Shown: piece after piece, positions 50,526 through 59,858 of the stretch
How the letters are laid out: each line of letters begins with the position of its first letter
Position numbering within the stretch: the stretch's first letter is position 1
Assembly: GCA_905221605.1 (NCBI GenBank)
Contig: CAJNDS010002333.1
Span: 357,835 to 421,834 of the forward strand
Length of the DNA stretch: 64,000 nt
Source: Symbiodinium natans
Taxonomy: Eukaryota > Sar > Dinophyceae > Suessiales > Symbiodiniaceae
Direction: 5' to 3'
Made by a program: the position numbers and the translations under genes
The notes under the pieces: generated by a model
Seen by the model: the letters and a program-made list of their open reading frames with translations, nothing else
Told to the model about the DNA's origin: nothing
Databases searched by the model: none

Positions 50526-51467
50526 AACCTATTCTAAGTTATTAAGGCCCCTATTTTAGCCAAGTGATCATCTCTCACGGCGGAAAAGAGTTGGTAGGAC
50601 CAATCTAATCGCCGTTGGGTTCCATGCTTCCCTTGGCTTGGACAGCTCAGTGTTTACAGGGTTTAGGGTTTAGGGTTTAGGGTTTAGCAGAATAGACCCA
50701 ACACTGCTGTAGGTGTGTCGGAACTGCCTTTTCCAGCGCAAGTGCTGGTCCGGAAAGAGCCGACAACCTCTTAAATACGACTGGAAGAGTACAGGTTCGA
50801 ACTTAGCCATGCCGCGAGGTAGTGGAGTAGGCACGGAGTGCATTTCATATTTTATGCGCCGCTCACTTTTTTTATTACAGCTGGCTTAGGGTTCAGGGAT
50901 GAGGGTTTTGAAAAGAACCCTCCCTGTCGGAGGGGGGGGGTATGATGCGGGCCGGAGGGGGGGGGGGATGGGGGGGAGAGAGGGGCGCGGCCAAACTAAA
51001 TTGGTGTTTGGAGTAGTTACATCTTTTTTGATATCGGGGCTGCAAACGGCAAGTATCTTCTCCTGTTCAATTTTAGAACGATGGGCGGGGTACATAGTGG
51101 TTTAAGGAACATTCCCCAGCATTTGGGATGTTGGAGTCTCTGGGACAATGCTTTCGTGAGCCCCAACAGTGCATGCCAAAACCCCAAACCCTAAACCCCA
51201 AACCCTAAACCCAAACCCATAGCCATGAAGCGAATCCCGTGGAACGAAGATCACTCGCAGCTCGTGTGGAATGCCCTCCCTACATCCCGGCACGTAGGGA
51301 ATGGGGGGAGACTCCCTTAAAGGGTATAGATGGGGCCCTTGATTCCGTCATTCCCGGCTAACCAACAGTAAGTAAAGACTGGGGTTGATTGTTTAGGGTT
51401 TCGGGGTTGGGGAGTTAGGGGCCCCATCCCCGGATGAGAAATGTAGCCAGGACTCTGTGTCCTTTAG

Positions 51468-51519
51468 CGTGAATGTGGACAAGGACATGCCACAGCGGGC
51501 TGAGGATTTGGGCTCCCAG
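51468..51519 (+). CDS. Candidate exon of unassigned gene
   Basis: After CCTTTAG the frame reads VNVDKDMPQRAEDLGSQ, ending near CAG|GGATGAG. GGATGAGAAA occurs on both sides (51432 and 51520), a possible duplication. Confidence 0.35.
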
Positions 51520-51708
51520 GGATGAGAAACATAGGTTTTCGGTTTCGGAACCCTGCAATATAGGGTTCTTCAGGGAGGGGGGTTCATGGGGGGTAGCTGC
51601 CTAGGGAAGCTTAGGGAGCCTAAAAGGGAGTAGTAGGGAGAACTAGGGAGCCTTGGGTTACATCCCCCCCCTTGAATCCCCCTCCCTTACGAACCCTATA
51701 ATAAAGTA

Positions 51709-51832
51709 ATGGCTGAGTGCGCCATCAGGTTGTGCGTGCACATCCTGACCCGGCATCATCACTCTCTGCATTCCGACGTCCTAATGAAGGGAGCCAGAAG
51801 CCATCTGGCTGAAGCCGTGAGGTCTGTCACAG
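51709..51832 (+). CDS. Candidate start exon or internal exon
   Basis: ATG opens MAECAIRLCVHILTRHHHSL, then HSDVLMKGARSHLAEAVRSV, ending CACAG|GCTCAG, a plausible GC donor. A TTTAGGG block follows at about 51877. No partner exon was found. Confidence 0.35.
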
Positions 51833-52117
51833 GCTCAGGCCACACCTACTTATATGGAGTTTACTGCATGGTGCAGGGTTTAGGGTTTAGGGTCTATAAG
51901 GGTTTAGGGCTTCTAGACGCAAAGTTCCAGCAGTTGCCATCAAGGCGCATGGCGTCGAAAGCCCCCCGGCGCTGATCGTACGGGTTGGTGTAGACCACGG
52001 CATACCCAAACGAGCAGTCCCTACTCAAAAGTGGGAAAAAAGGCGTCTTAAACATGCTGAAGGCCCCCCCCACGAAGCTCAATCGCAGAGCAGGGCAATT
52101 GCCATCTAAGACTTGCC

Positions 52118-52777
52118 ATGGCAACTCGGGCACGCGCCCTCTTCCTGCTGCTGCTGGCCACAAGCAGCATCATCAGGTGCTGGAATGATGCCTTCTGTGA
52201 GCCTGCTATTTGCTGAAGAACCCCCCAAATTTAAAGATAAGAATCCCTATACTACCCTTACAAGGAAGAATATTTTAAGCAATCGGTAGGAACGGTGCAC
52301 AGTATCTGCATTAGAAGCTGGAATGCCCCATGACAGCCGAAGCCAGACCCCCTACTGTAAGCCCTAAGCCCCTGAAGCCCTGAACCACTTAGCGTATACC
52401 CTCTCAATTCCTCGACTCTAAGCCCTACTTGGAGGTTCAAGGGTACTTGAAAGTAGGGCCATGAGTACCCTAAATAGGGTTCTAGGTATAGCTACCATAG
52501 CTATAACTCTGGCTATAACTACCCCTGCACCCCCAAGTAAACCCACCTAGTTACCTACTGTGTAGTAGTAACTACTACCCCTTGATAAGGGCCCTGTATA
52601 TACCCTTTAAGGAATTAATCAGAGAACATGAGGGTTAAACCCTGAACCCTAAACCCTAAACCCTAAACCCTAAACCCTAAACACACCAGGCCTTGCTTCA
52701 CCGGCCTCCGCACTTCGAGCCGAGCTCCCCGAAGCGCCATGCGCCGCTTCAGCAACGCCGCGGCCGGGCAAAGCAAA
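52118..52777 (+). CDS. Gene D leader exons: signal peptide and transit peptide
   Basis: Exon 1 (59 nt) holds the start and hydrophobic core and ends ATCAG|GTGCTG. Exon 2 (88 nt) starts CCAG|GCCTTG and ends AGCAAA|GTTTCTTAGGG. The phases agree (2, then 0). The intron carries a CTACTATTTGC-family element (52205-52289) and a CCCTAAA array (52640-52682). A Phe a few residues after the hydrophobic core matches the FVAP-like motif often seen at peridinin-plastid transit peptide starts. Confidence 0.65.
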
Positions 52778-55700
52778 GTTTCTTAGGGTTTAGGGTTTAG
52801 GGTTTAGGGTTTATTTTAGGGTTTAGGGTTTAGTTTAGAGTTGAGGGTTACCTCACCAACCGAAAAGCCAGTAGAATTACAATCGCTGCAAGTAAGTCAG
52901 TACTATTGCGATCATAAGCCCTAAACCCTAAACCCTAAACCCTAAACCCTAAACCCTAAACCCTAAACCCTAAACCCTAAACGTGGAGGAGCCTCAAGCC
53001 CAGAGCCTTGCAGGCAGAGTGGATGGAAGCCAATGGCTACGAGATCAAATCGAAGCAGGGTCGCGGAGGTGTCTCGTGCGCATCGGGCCTCTTATCTCTT
53101 TTTCTTTTTTTTTTTTTTGGGGGGGGGGGGGTTTAGGGTTTAGGGTTTAGGGTTTAGGGTTTAGGGTTTAGGGAGTTTAGGGTTTTGGGTTGAGGGTTTA
53201 GGGTTTAGGGTTTAGGGTTTTAGGGTTTCAGGGTTTCAGGGTTTCAGGGTTTCGGGGTTTCAGGGTTTCAGGGTTTCAGGGTTTCAGGGTTTCAGGGTTT
53301 CGGGTTTAAGGTGGGGGAGGGGTAGGGGCTAGGGCAAAAACCTGGGCCCTAGGTGCCCCCAAACTTAGCGACACGAGCTTTTATCCACCGCTGCGGTGGG
53401 GATGGATGAACAGGAAACCTCCTAAACCCAAAGCATTGAGCCCAAGTGCGGGCTTTGCTAAGCGTTTGGGGTTTCGGGTTTAGGGCTTTATGGGGTTTAG
53501 GGTTTAGGGTTTAGGGTTTAGGGTTTCGAGTTAGGGCTTTATGGGGTTTAGGGTGCCCTGCAGGAAGTAGTTGGGCTTCCTTCCAGACCTTGGAGACGGA
53601 CAAGGCCGTTCTTCTTCCCTAAACCCCCTAAAGTTGAGGTTCAGGGTTTAGGGTGAAGGGTTTAGGGTTAAGGGTTTAGGGCTTAGGGTTTAGGGCTTAT
53701 GGTTTAGGGTTTAGGGTTTAGGTTTTGCTTTGAAACCTTAGCCTCAAACCCTTTGTTGAGCCCTGAATGCCCTCGAAGCCCCAAATTCCATGAGCCCTGC
53801 TCTTAAGCCCGAACCCCCGTGCACACCAACACAAGAACCCAAACCCAAAGTCTTAGGTTGGAACCATATGGGCCCTTAGTGTGGCCCCTCAACCCTTGTT
53901 GATAATGGATCCGAAGTATGGGCCCTCATTACTTGTATGTATAGTGTTCGGATCCCCCATAAAGGCACAAAGTCGGGGGAAAAGGGACGCAAGCGGCTTA
54001 TGGAGGCTTAGTTGTAGGGGCCGTAAACTGCGCCACGTTGGACCGGTAAGTCGAGTAGCCCTAAACCCTAAACCCTAAACCCTAAACCCTAAACCCTAAA
54101 CCCTAAACCCTAAACCCTAAACCCTAAACCCTAAACCCTAAACCCTAGGGGTGGTGGGTTCGTGCCCTCTTGCAGGGAGACTTCTTTGTGAAGACCTCCA
54201 ACCGTCCGGCGGAGAAGATGTTCAAAGGCCAGGGCTCCGAAAGTGTCCCTAAAGCCCCCAACGGTTTAGGGTTTAGGGTTTAGGGTTTAGGGTTTAGGGT
54301 TTAGGAAGCCCTCAACCTAGCCCGCCTCCTATGTTGTGCAGGGCTGACGCCCCCCTCCCCCCCCCATCCCCCCTGTTGGTGAAGCTACGAGTGCCGGGCG
54401 GCGTCGAGTCTTTCTCTTTTTGGTTTACTGTAGGGTTTAGGGTTTAGGGTTTAGGGCTTAGGGTTTAGGGTTTAGGGCTACCAGCACCCAGAGTAGGCCC
54501 GTATTCCATGTTTCTTGGGGTTTAGGTCCCCTGAGAAGTCCTTTTAGACCCACAAGGGCACCCTTTTTATTCCTAGGTACCTTTCGGGTCTAGTTGTTGT
54601 GGAGGGCGAGGCTCTTTCGCCAGTGTGCACCAGACTTGGGAGCATGTGTAGTTTAGAAATGTGGCTGCCGACTATATCTGTGTATATAGATATGTGGTCA
54701 TATGTATATAAACGCATGTTTGTTTAGCTTTGTTGCTTCTTATTCATTCGCGCACAAGAAATGCGTGCACACCTGCATCTACATGTATATATATATATAT
54801 ATATTTGTATACAGAATACATATATAGATATACAGAGAGAGAGAGAGAGAGAGAGAGTGTGTGTGTGTGTGTGTGTGCGTGTGGGTGGTGGTGGTCTGTG
54901 TTGCATTGAGTTTCTCCTTCTCTCACAATGTTGAATCATTTGTTCGAGATACTTGATTATATACATATATATGTATAGTCCAACTGTTACCCGTTACCCC
55001 TTATTTGTCAAACTGCTCCTTGCTTGTATTTCATGCTAGCTGGCTTTTACTCAATTTGCGGAGATTGTGGTTACCCGGTTTTGAATGAACTCCCAACTGA
55101 TCTGAAAACATCAGACTCCCAAACAGTGTGTCAAAGCAAGAGCTTTATTTTTTCCTGAAGCTGTGTTCGTAAGCATCAGATCAGTTTAAGTAGTTTGGTG
55201 ATGTTGAGTGAGTTAGCTATCTTCCCTTGCCTCAGTTACAGAAAGGACTGCCGTAAGGTGGAGTTTTCGATGTATCTTTAATGCTTCAGGTTGGGTTTCG
55301 GCCCATATCGTTGGGATTCACTTCATAGCAGTTCTACGCAATCTAGACAAGTTGAGTTCGTTCGTGAGGAGTGACGTAAGACGGTCTTCAGAAAGTTGGA
55401 GCTTCCTTGTCTTGCGGACTGCCGGGGTGGGAGGGTTAGGGGGAGGGTCTTCCAGCACCTGTTTGGCAGCTTTCATGGCCGTAGTTGGATTTGAGCCGTG
55501 TTTCTGCACATGTCTTGAGCCGCCTTTATGCGCATGTATTTAACTTTGATGTTGGCTTCCGCTTTTCGAGCAGAATGCCTAAGGATCTGGAAGTTTGATC
55601 TCCTTGCAATGAAAAAGCTCAAGTTTTCAACAGAACACTTTAAGTTGCAGCAACTTGTGATTAGCTTGCATCTTGCTGTGTGCCAGTAAGCGATACTCAC

Positions 55701-58700
55701 GCTTTGGTCTATTTGGGTCGAAGGGTGGTTGGCTTCTACGAAAATCCTAGATCAAATCGAGCATTGGGGTCTTCAAGTCAGCCTCGGGATGGCACTGGCT
55801 GTGTGTTAGCTTATCTTCGCAGAACGCCGGGTAAGACGGACCATCCGGAAATCTCACCTGGGCTCCCGATCCCTAGGACTTGGGAGTTACCCAAGAGAGT
55901 AGTGGCAATGAGAAAGGCAGTGGACGAAACAGGTAGTACTACGCGAGAGTAGTAAGCCTTATGCCCCAAGCCCGAAACGACAAACCCCACACTCTGACCC
56001 CCCCAAAACCAAACTCGAACCCCTAATGCCCCAAACCCCCAACCCTTAACCCTAATCCCTAAACCCTAGCGCCATAGGGTTTCTCTCGGGTCTCTACTTG
56101 GAGGTTCATGGGTAGTTATAAGCAGTGTTAGAATTTGTTTCTGGTATCTAAACTTATGACCCTGTTTAGAACCGTAAACCCTATAAACCCTATAAACCCT
56201 ATAAACCCTATAAACCCTATAAACCCTATAAACCCTATAAACCCTATAATAAACCCAAGAAACCCAATAAACCCTATAAACCCTATAAACCCTATACACC
56301 CTATACACCCTACAAACCCTGTAAACCCTGTAAACCCTGTAAACCCTATAAGCCCTACAAGCCCTACAAACCCTAAACCCTAACCTCTTATAAAGCTACC
56401 CATGAACCTCCAAGTAGGTGCCCTGACGAGGCGAGGCCCTGGGCCTGGACGCGCTGCGTGCCGCAGGCCGATGTGGGGTCGGGGTTTAGGGTTTAGGGTT
56501 TAGGGTTTCGGGTTTCGGGTTTAGGGTTTAGCGTTTAGGGTTTACGGTTTACGGTTTACGGTTTACGGTTTACGGTTTACGGTTTACTGTTCACGGTTTA
56601 CGGTTTACGGTTTAATCCATTCCCCCTAATATTAATACCCCCCTAATATAAAAATCCCCCCAGCCCCAAATACCGATCCCGGGTCTGTCCCTATTAAAAC
56701 CTCTACAGAGTTAGGGGGGGATTAGGGGGGGTGGGGGCCCTAAACCCTAAACCCTAAACCCTAAACCATAACCCTAAACCCTAAAACCCTCGACCCTAAA
56801 CCTAACTAAACCCTAACCCCGGGCTGGTTTCTCGGACAAACGATAAGAACCCCCCCTAATACTAAAAACCCTTCGGGGGTTTTTATACAGGGGGGGGGGG
56901 GGGAGGGGGGGGGCCTTTTATATTAGGGGGAACGGATGATAGAGGGAGGTATACGCGTCAAGCATAGTAATGTATAGTACAGTATACCGAAGTTTTTAGT
57001 ATGATAAAGTATAGTGAGGACAGTACCGTATACCGGACCCTCCTTTCTTCAGGTGCCTACTTGACCGACCGCGTTATGCTATCTTTGACAAGTAGCTGCC
57101 GCCCCGCCGAGGTAGTGCAGTGCAGTGCAGTATAGTGCGGTCATAGTATTGCATAGCATGGTATAGAGCATGCTCTAGCGTGGTATAGTTAGTATGGTCT
57201 AGTAAAGCAGAGCGGGGGAGAGGGGGTGGGTGGGAGAGGGTACTTGGAGAGATACTTGGATGATAAGTAGCCCTAGATAAGGTGATAGTTACGCTATCAC
57301 TCTACTTATATATGACTACCCATGAACAATTCTTTGCAGCTTGAAGTTTGGAGGGGGTGTTCCTTGTACATCTTGCTCATAGCCAGGACCCGACAGAACT
57401 TATGTTGCTGAAGAGTAGGGCTGAACCAATTTCGGAACGCACCTAATAGACTCGATTGCATTATTATATAGTATTTGAAGGTATGAGAAAAGTGTTGTAC
57501 AGCATCAGTAGTGTGCTGTATATAGTACTCTTTATATGCTATTAGACAGTACTATATAGCCTGCTATACTCTTATTTAGTATTGCAGGGTACTCTCTAGA
57601 GTTTCTATAGTATTAGGATTATGCAGCATGCCCAGCCATACTTGAGAGCGAGAGGAGTATCCGCACAGGAGGTGTCTGCGTGCCGAGAGTCGTCCACTAC
57701 GGGGACGACGACAAAGGAGGGCGCATGGGTTTGGGTTGTTGGGATGCTGTGTTCAGCATGTCGTGTGCCGGTTTCCATGTTCTTGAGCCAGAGCTCGTTT
57801 GAAAGTGCAACCTGGGCAGAGGCCATGCAAGAATGCCTACTTGGGGGGTCATGGGTAGTAATGAGTAGGGTTAGAACCTTCTTTAGGGTGCTCATAACCC
57901 CGCTTATAGCTATCTGTCCACCCACCATGGCCGAAAATCAGGCTTACTCTCAACCCCAAGCCTTGGAGGCTCTTGGGTACATAGAAGTAGTGTTATAAGT
58001 AGGTAACGATGGTTATCCTTATGTAGGGTTCTTATAGCCCCACTTATAAGTACCCAGGAACCTTCAAGTTCTAAAGGTTCCAGTGTCGGCAGGAGGGTCG
58101 TACATCATCATGCAGAAGCTGTCCATGGGTGGCCGCCCCAACATGAAAGAGTTCGGCCGCGCGCTGGCGAAGCTCTTTGACCTGTTTAGGGTTTAGGGTT
58201 TAGGGTTCAGGGTTCAGGGTTTAGGGTTTAGAGTTTAGGGTTTAGGGTTTAGGGGAACATACCTCAGCCCGTAGCATTCCCGACCTTCCGGATACAACGT
58301 TTTGGTCACATTCACTGTGGAAACACAAATGCTCGGGGCAAGTCTTTCGGGCGCATTTGCCACCGCATGAAGCACGCAAGGCGCAGTGCTCACCAGCTCA
58401 AATCTGACGACATCGTCTCCCTGCATTGATGCGTATTCCTTCAGATGCCATTCTGCAGTGCGCACCAAACGCCAAACCACAACCTCCTTGCAAAGATGGC
58501 AGTCGCGGTACAGTTTGCTTAAGGATCACCGCCCAAAAAGCAACACAAACAACATGCCCTCAACGGTAATTACAGTTATCATTACTACCTACTTTCTGAA
58601 GGGTCTCTCAAGCTAATCCTAGTAGCTGAGGATCAAGCCGTAGCCTTCTGCCGCACGTGGGACCTGCTACCCTCTACCTGGACCCTTAACTATGGTTCCT

Positions 58701-59165
58701 CTTTTTTGGGGAACCGGAAGTTATCGTTCGCATGGCCTAAAAAAGAAAGTCAGGCACCTAAAGCAAACGAAGCTGCAATTGAGGTAGGCCAAAACGGACC
58801 TCTCTTGACTGCTTGTGATCAAACCAACACAACAATTGAAGCCTGAGTTGCTACAACCTGGTTCTTCCGAGCCCTCAGCCCTAGCCCCAAACCCCAAACC
58901 CCAAACCCCAAGCCCCAGACACCAAACCCCAAACCCCAACCCCCAAGCCCAAAGCCCCAAACCCCAAACCCCAAACCCTAAACCCTAGCATAGAGCACGC
59001 TTAGCCTAAACCCTAAACCCTAAACCCTAAACCTTAAACCCTAAACCCTAAACCCTAAACCCTAAACCCTAAACCCTAAACCCTAAACCCTACAAGAGCA
59101 CACCAAGGATGCACCTAGCCGAGCCTGCCGACCCAACTGCAAAGGAGGGGCAGTTTGGCTTCGAG
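52118..59165 (+). CDS. Gene D: fructosamine-3-kinase-like protein with plastid-type leader, C-terminal half not found
   Basis: Exons: 52118-52176, 52690-52777, 53014-53079, 53587-53604, 54176 to about 54242, possibly 54385-54397, 58093-58183 and 59108-59165. The leader starts MATRARALFLLLLATSSII (signal peptide), then CFTGLRTSSRAPRSAMRRFS with NAAAGQSK, an Arg/Ser/Ala-rich stretch like a dinoflagellate plastid transit peptide. The enzyme part has AEWMEANGYEIKSKQ, GGVSC, TLETDK, GDFFVKTSNRPAEKMFKGQG, GGSYIIMQKLSMGGRPNMKE, FGRALAKLF and MHLAEPADPTAKEGQFGFE, matching in order the N-lobe of the FN3K family (GGC, FFVKT Lys, GGSxIIMExL hinge, MHL, FGFxVDN). The family phosphorylates ketosamines on glycated proteins. 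The HGDLW catalytic segment is missing before gene E begins, so the gene is either truncated or has exons I failed to see. Confidence 0.65.
52205..52289. mobile_element. CTACTATTTGC-family element in gene D intron 1
   Basis: The left is CTATTTGCTGAAGAACCCCC. Inside are CCCTATACTACCCTTACAAGG and AGAATATTTTAAGCAATCGGTAG at the right. The GGGGTTC part of the right end is deleted. Confidence 0.55.
53218..53310 (+). repeat. TTTCAGGG variant array
   Basis: About ten GTTTCAGG units (an 8-base variant of TTTAGGG, with one TTTCGGGG) follow an ordinary TTTAGGG block in the gene D intron. Confidence 0.9.
55318..55509 (-). CDS. Minus-strand ORF of unknown status
   Basis: It encodes 63 residues, including MKAAKQVLEDPPPNPPTPAV and LQLSEDRLTSLLTNELNLSR. 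Composition is protein-like and it lies in a repeat-poor tract, but I recognise no family. It would be the only gene on this strand. It may be the remnant of an inserted sequence. Confidence 0.2.
   Translation of the reverse strand: MQKHGSNPTTAMKAAKQVLEDPPPNPPTPAVRKTRKLQLSEDRLTSLLTNELNLSRLRRTAMK
56095..56416. mobile_element. TACTTGGAGG element expanded by a TATAAACCC array
   Basis: The ends are TACTTGGAGGTTCATGGGTA and TACCCATGAACCTCCAAGTA, a perfect 20-bp inverted repeat. The middle is about 210 bp of CCCTATAAA units with CCCAAGAAA, CCCTACAAA and CCCTGTAAA variants. Other copies of this family have a short TTATAAGTAGGGTTATAA core, so the 9-base unit probably grew from it. Confidence 0.8.
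56517..56612 (+). repeat. GTTTACG variant array
   Basis: TTTAGGG units change to TTTACGG for about ten copies. It is a locally homogenised telomere-like variant. Confidence 0.9.
57240..58070. mobile_element. Cluster of GGAGGTTCATGGGTA-family elements
   Basis: Three diverged copies occur: about 57240-57326 (TACTTGGAGAG ... GACTACCCATGAAC), 57839-57935 (TACTTGGGGGGTCATGGGTA, right end degraded) and 57963-58070 (TTGGAGGCTCTTGGGTACAT ... GTACCCAGGAACCTTCAAG). The last copy ends about 22 bases before the gene D exon at 58093. Confidence 0.6.
58093..58183 (+). CDS. Gene D hinge exon
   Basis: After CGGCAG the exon encodes GGSYIIMQKLSMGGRPNMKE, then FGRALAKLFD, ending CT|GTTTAGGG, so the donor is the first unit of a TTTAGGG array. 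GGSxIIMxxLxxGG is the FN3K hinge. Phases 1 and 2 agree with the neighbours. Confidence 0.75.
58996..59093 (+). repeat. CCCTAAA array before gene D exon 59108
   Basis: About 14 units end roughly 15 bases before the acceptor CACCAAG. Confidence 0.95.
59108..59165 (+). CDS. Gene D last recognised exon
   Basis: It encodes MHLAEPADPTAKEGQFGFE and ends TTCGAG|GTCCCG. In the family this is followed by VDNTxG and then the HGDLW catalytic loop, for which no exon is visible. A TTTAGGG array (59193-59255) follows. Confidence 0.7.
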
Positions 59166-59858
59166 GTCCCGAAATGGATTTTTTTTGGGTGGGTTTAGGG
59201 TTTAGGGTTTAGGGTTTAGGGTTTAGGGTTTAGGGTTTAGGGTTTAGGGTTTAGGGCTCAGACCCCTGGGAGGATCCAAAAGTCGAAGCCCCCAAATAGT
59301 ACCCTATTAGGGTTCAGGGTGAGCCATCACATTGTGCCCCATACAACTATGGGGTGGGGAACTACTTTTTGGATCCTCCCAGGGGTCTGGGTTAAGGGAG
59401 TATGGGGGGGGGTTCCCCGAAAACACTAAACTTTTTTCGTGTGAATTTTTGGGTGCATTACAGTACCCCTATTTTGGGAAATGCCCATATCAGAGCGATT
59501 CTGGCTACCTGTAGGGTAATCATCAATAATCGCAATGATCCTACCCAAATTCGGGGTTGGCAATCCCTGTACTCTGCGCAGTCCAGTTCGGTTGGTATGG
59601 CCCGGCTGATTTAGACAGCTGATCAGCACTGCACTCTAGCCTCGGGCTGTGTTCCCTTTTTGCTACGAATTGGTGGCAAGCTGGTTGATTTCGAAGAAGT
59701 TCATGGCACACAGAAGAACACATGGTGCAGAGGCTTGGGGTGCGGGGTATTCAGGGCAGCGATTTAGGGGCTAGAGTCTTCGGTTTGTCTTGCTTGCACC
59801 ATGTCGACCACAGATATTTGGGCCCAAGCCTTAGAGCAGGGAAACCATTCGAGCTGTG
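59166..59858. other. Gene D/gene E spacer
   Basis: It has a TTTAGGG array, an inverted-repeat element (59259-59390) and about 460 bp of unique sequence that should hold the gene E promoter and 5' UTR. No TATA-like or other promoter motif is recognisable, as expected for dinoflagellates. Confidence 0.5.
59259..59390. mobile_element. 132-bp element with 25-bp inverted ends
   Basis: The left end is CAGACCCCTGGGAGGATCCA and the right end is TGGATCCTCCCAGGGGTCTG, exact inverted complements with a further AAAA/TTTT pair inside. A diverged relative may lie at 28858-28995. Confidence 0.8.

Larger units (their letters stand above)
49230..52117. other. Interval between genes C and D with scattered candidate exons
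   Basis: It contains TTTAGGG arrays (49253-49350, 50343-50416), one perfect short TIR element, poly-C/poly-A and poly-G tracts, and three candidate exons listed separately. The candidates could belong to one more + strand gene, but their phases were not reconciled. Confidence 0.4.
54243..58092. other. Long gene D intron or broken-gene interval
   Basis: This 3.8 kb stretch holds a possible micro-exon (54385-54397, LRVP), TA and AG/GT microsatellites (54790-54880), a repeat-poor tract (54.9-55.95 kb) with minus-strand open frames, a large expanded element (56095-56416), a GTTTACG array and several GGAGGTTCATGGGTA-family copies. Gene D resumes in phase at 58093. Confidence 0.45.

Noticed and set aside
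53587-53615. TLETDKAVLLP as a lipoyl domain (ETDKA motif)
   Set aside because: Splicing at AAG|GCC joins TLETDK to GDFFVKTSNR, which fits the fructosamine kinase family, and the neighbouring exons agree with that.
58590-58625. Spliced-leader relics (ending CTCAAG) marking retroposed genes
   Set aside because: Only the last few bases match the dinoflagellate leader at a handful of places (for example 34468, 38748, 58609), which is expected by chance.
59726-59760. Frame reading HGAEAWGAG as the missing FN3K HGDLWxGN loop
   Set aside because: The match is too weak, the flanking residues do not fit the family and no splice sites place it in phase with exon 59108-59165.
59856-59858. GTG as start codon of gene E
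   Set aside because: The next codon is ATG (59859) and GTG starts are not expected in a nuclear eukaryotic gene.
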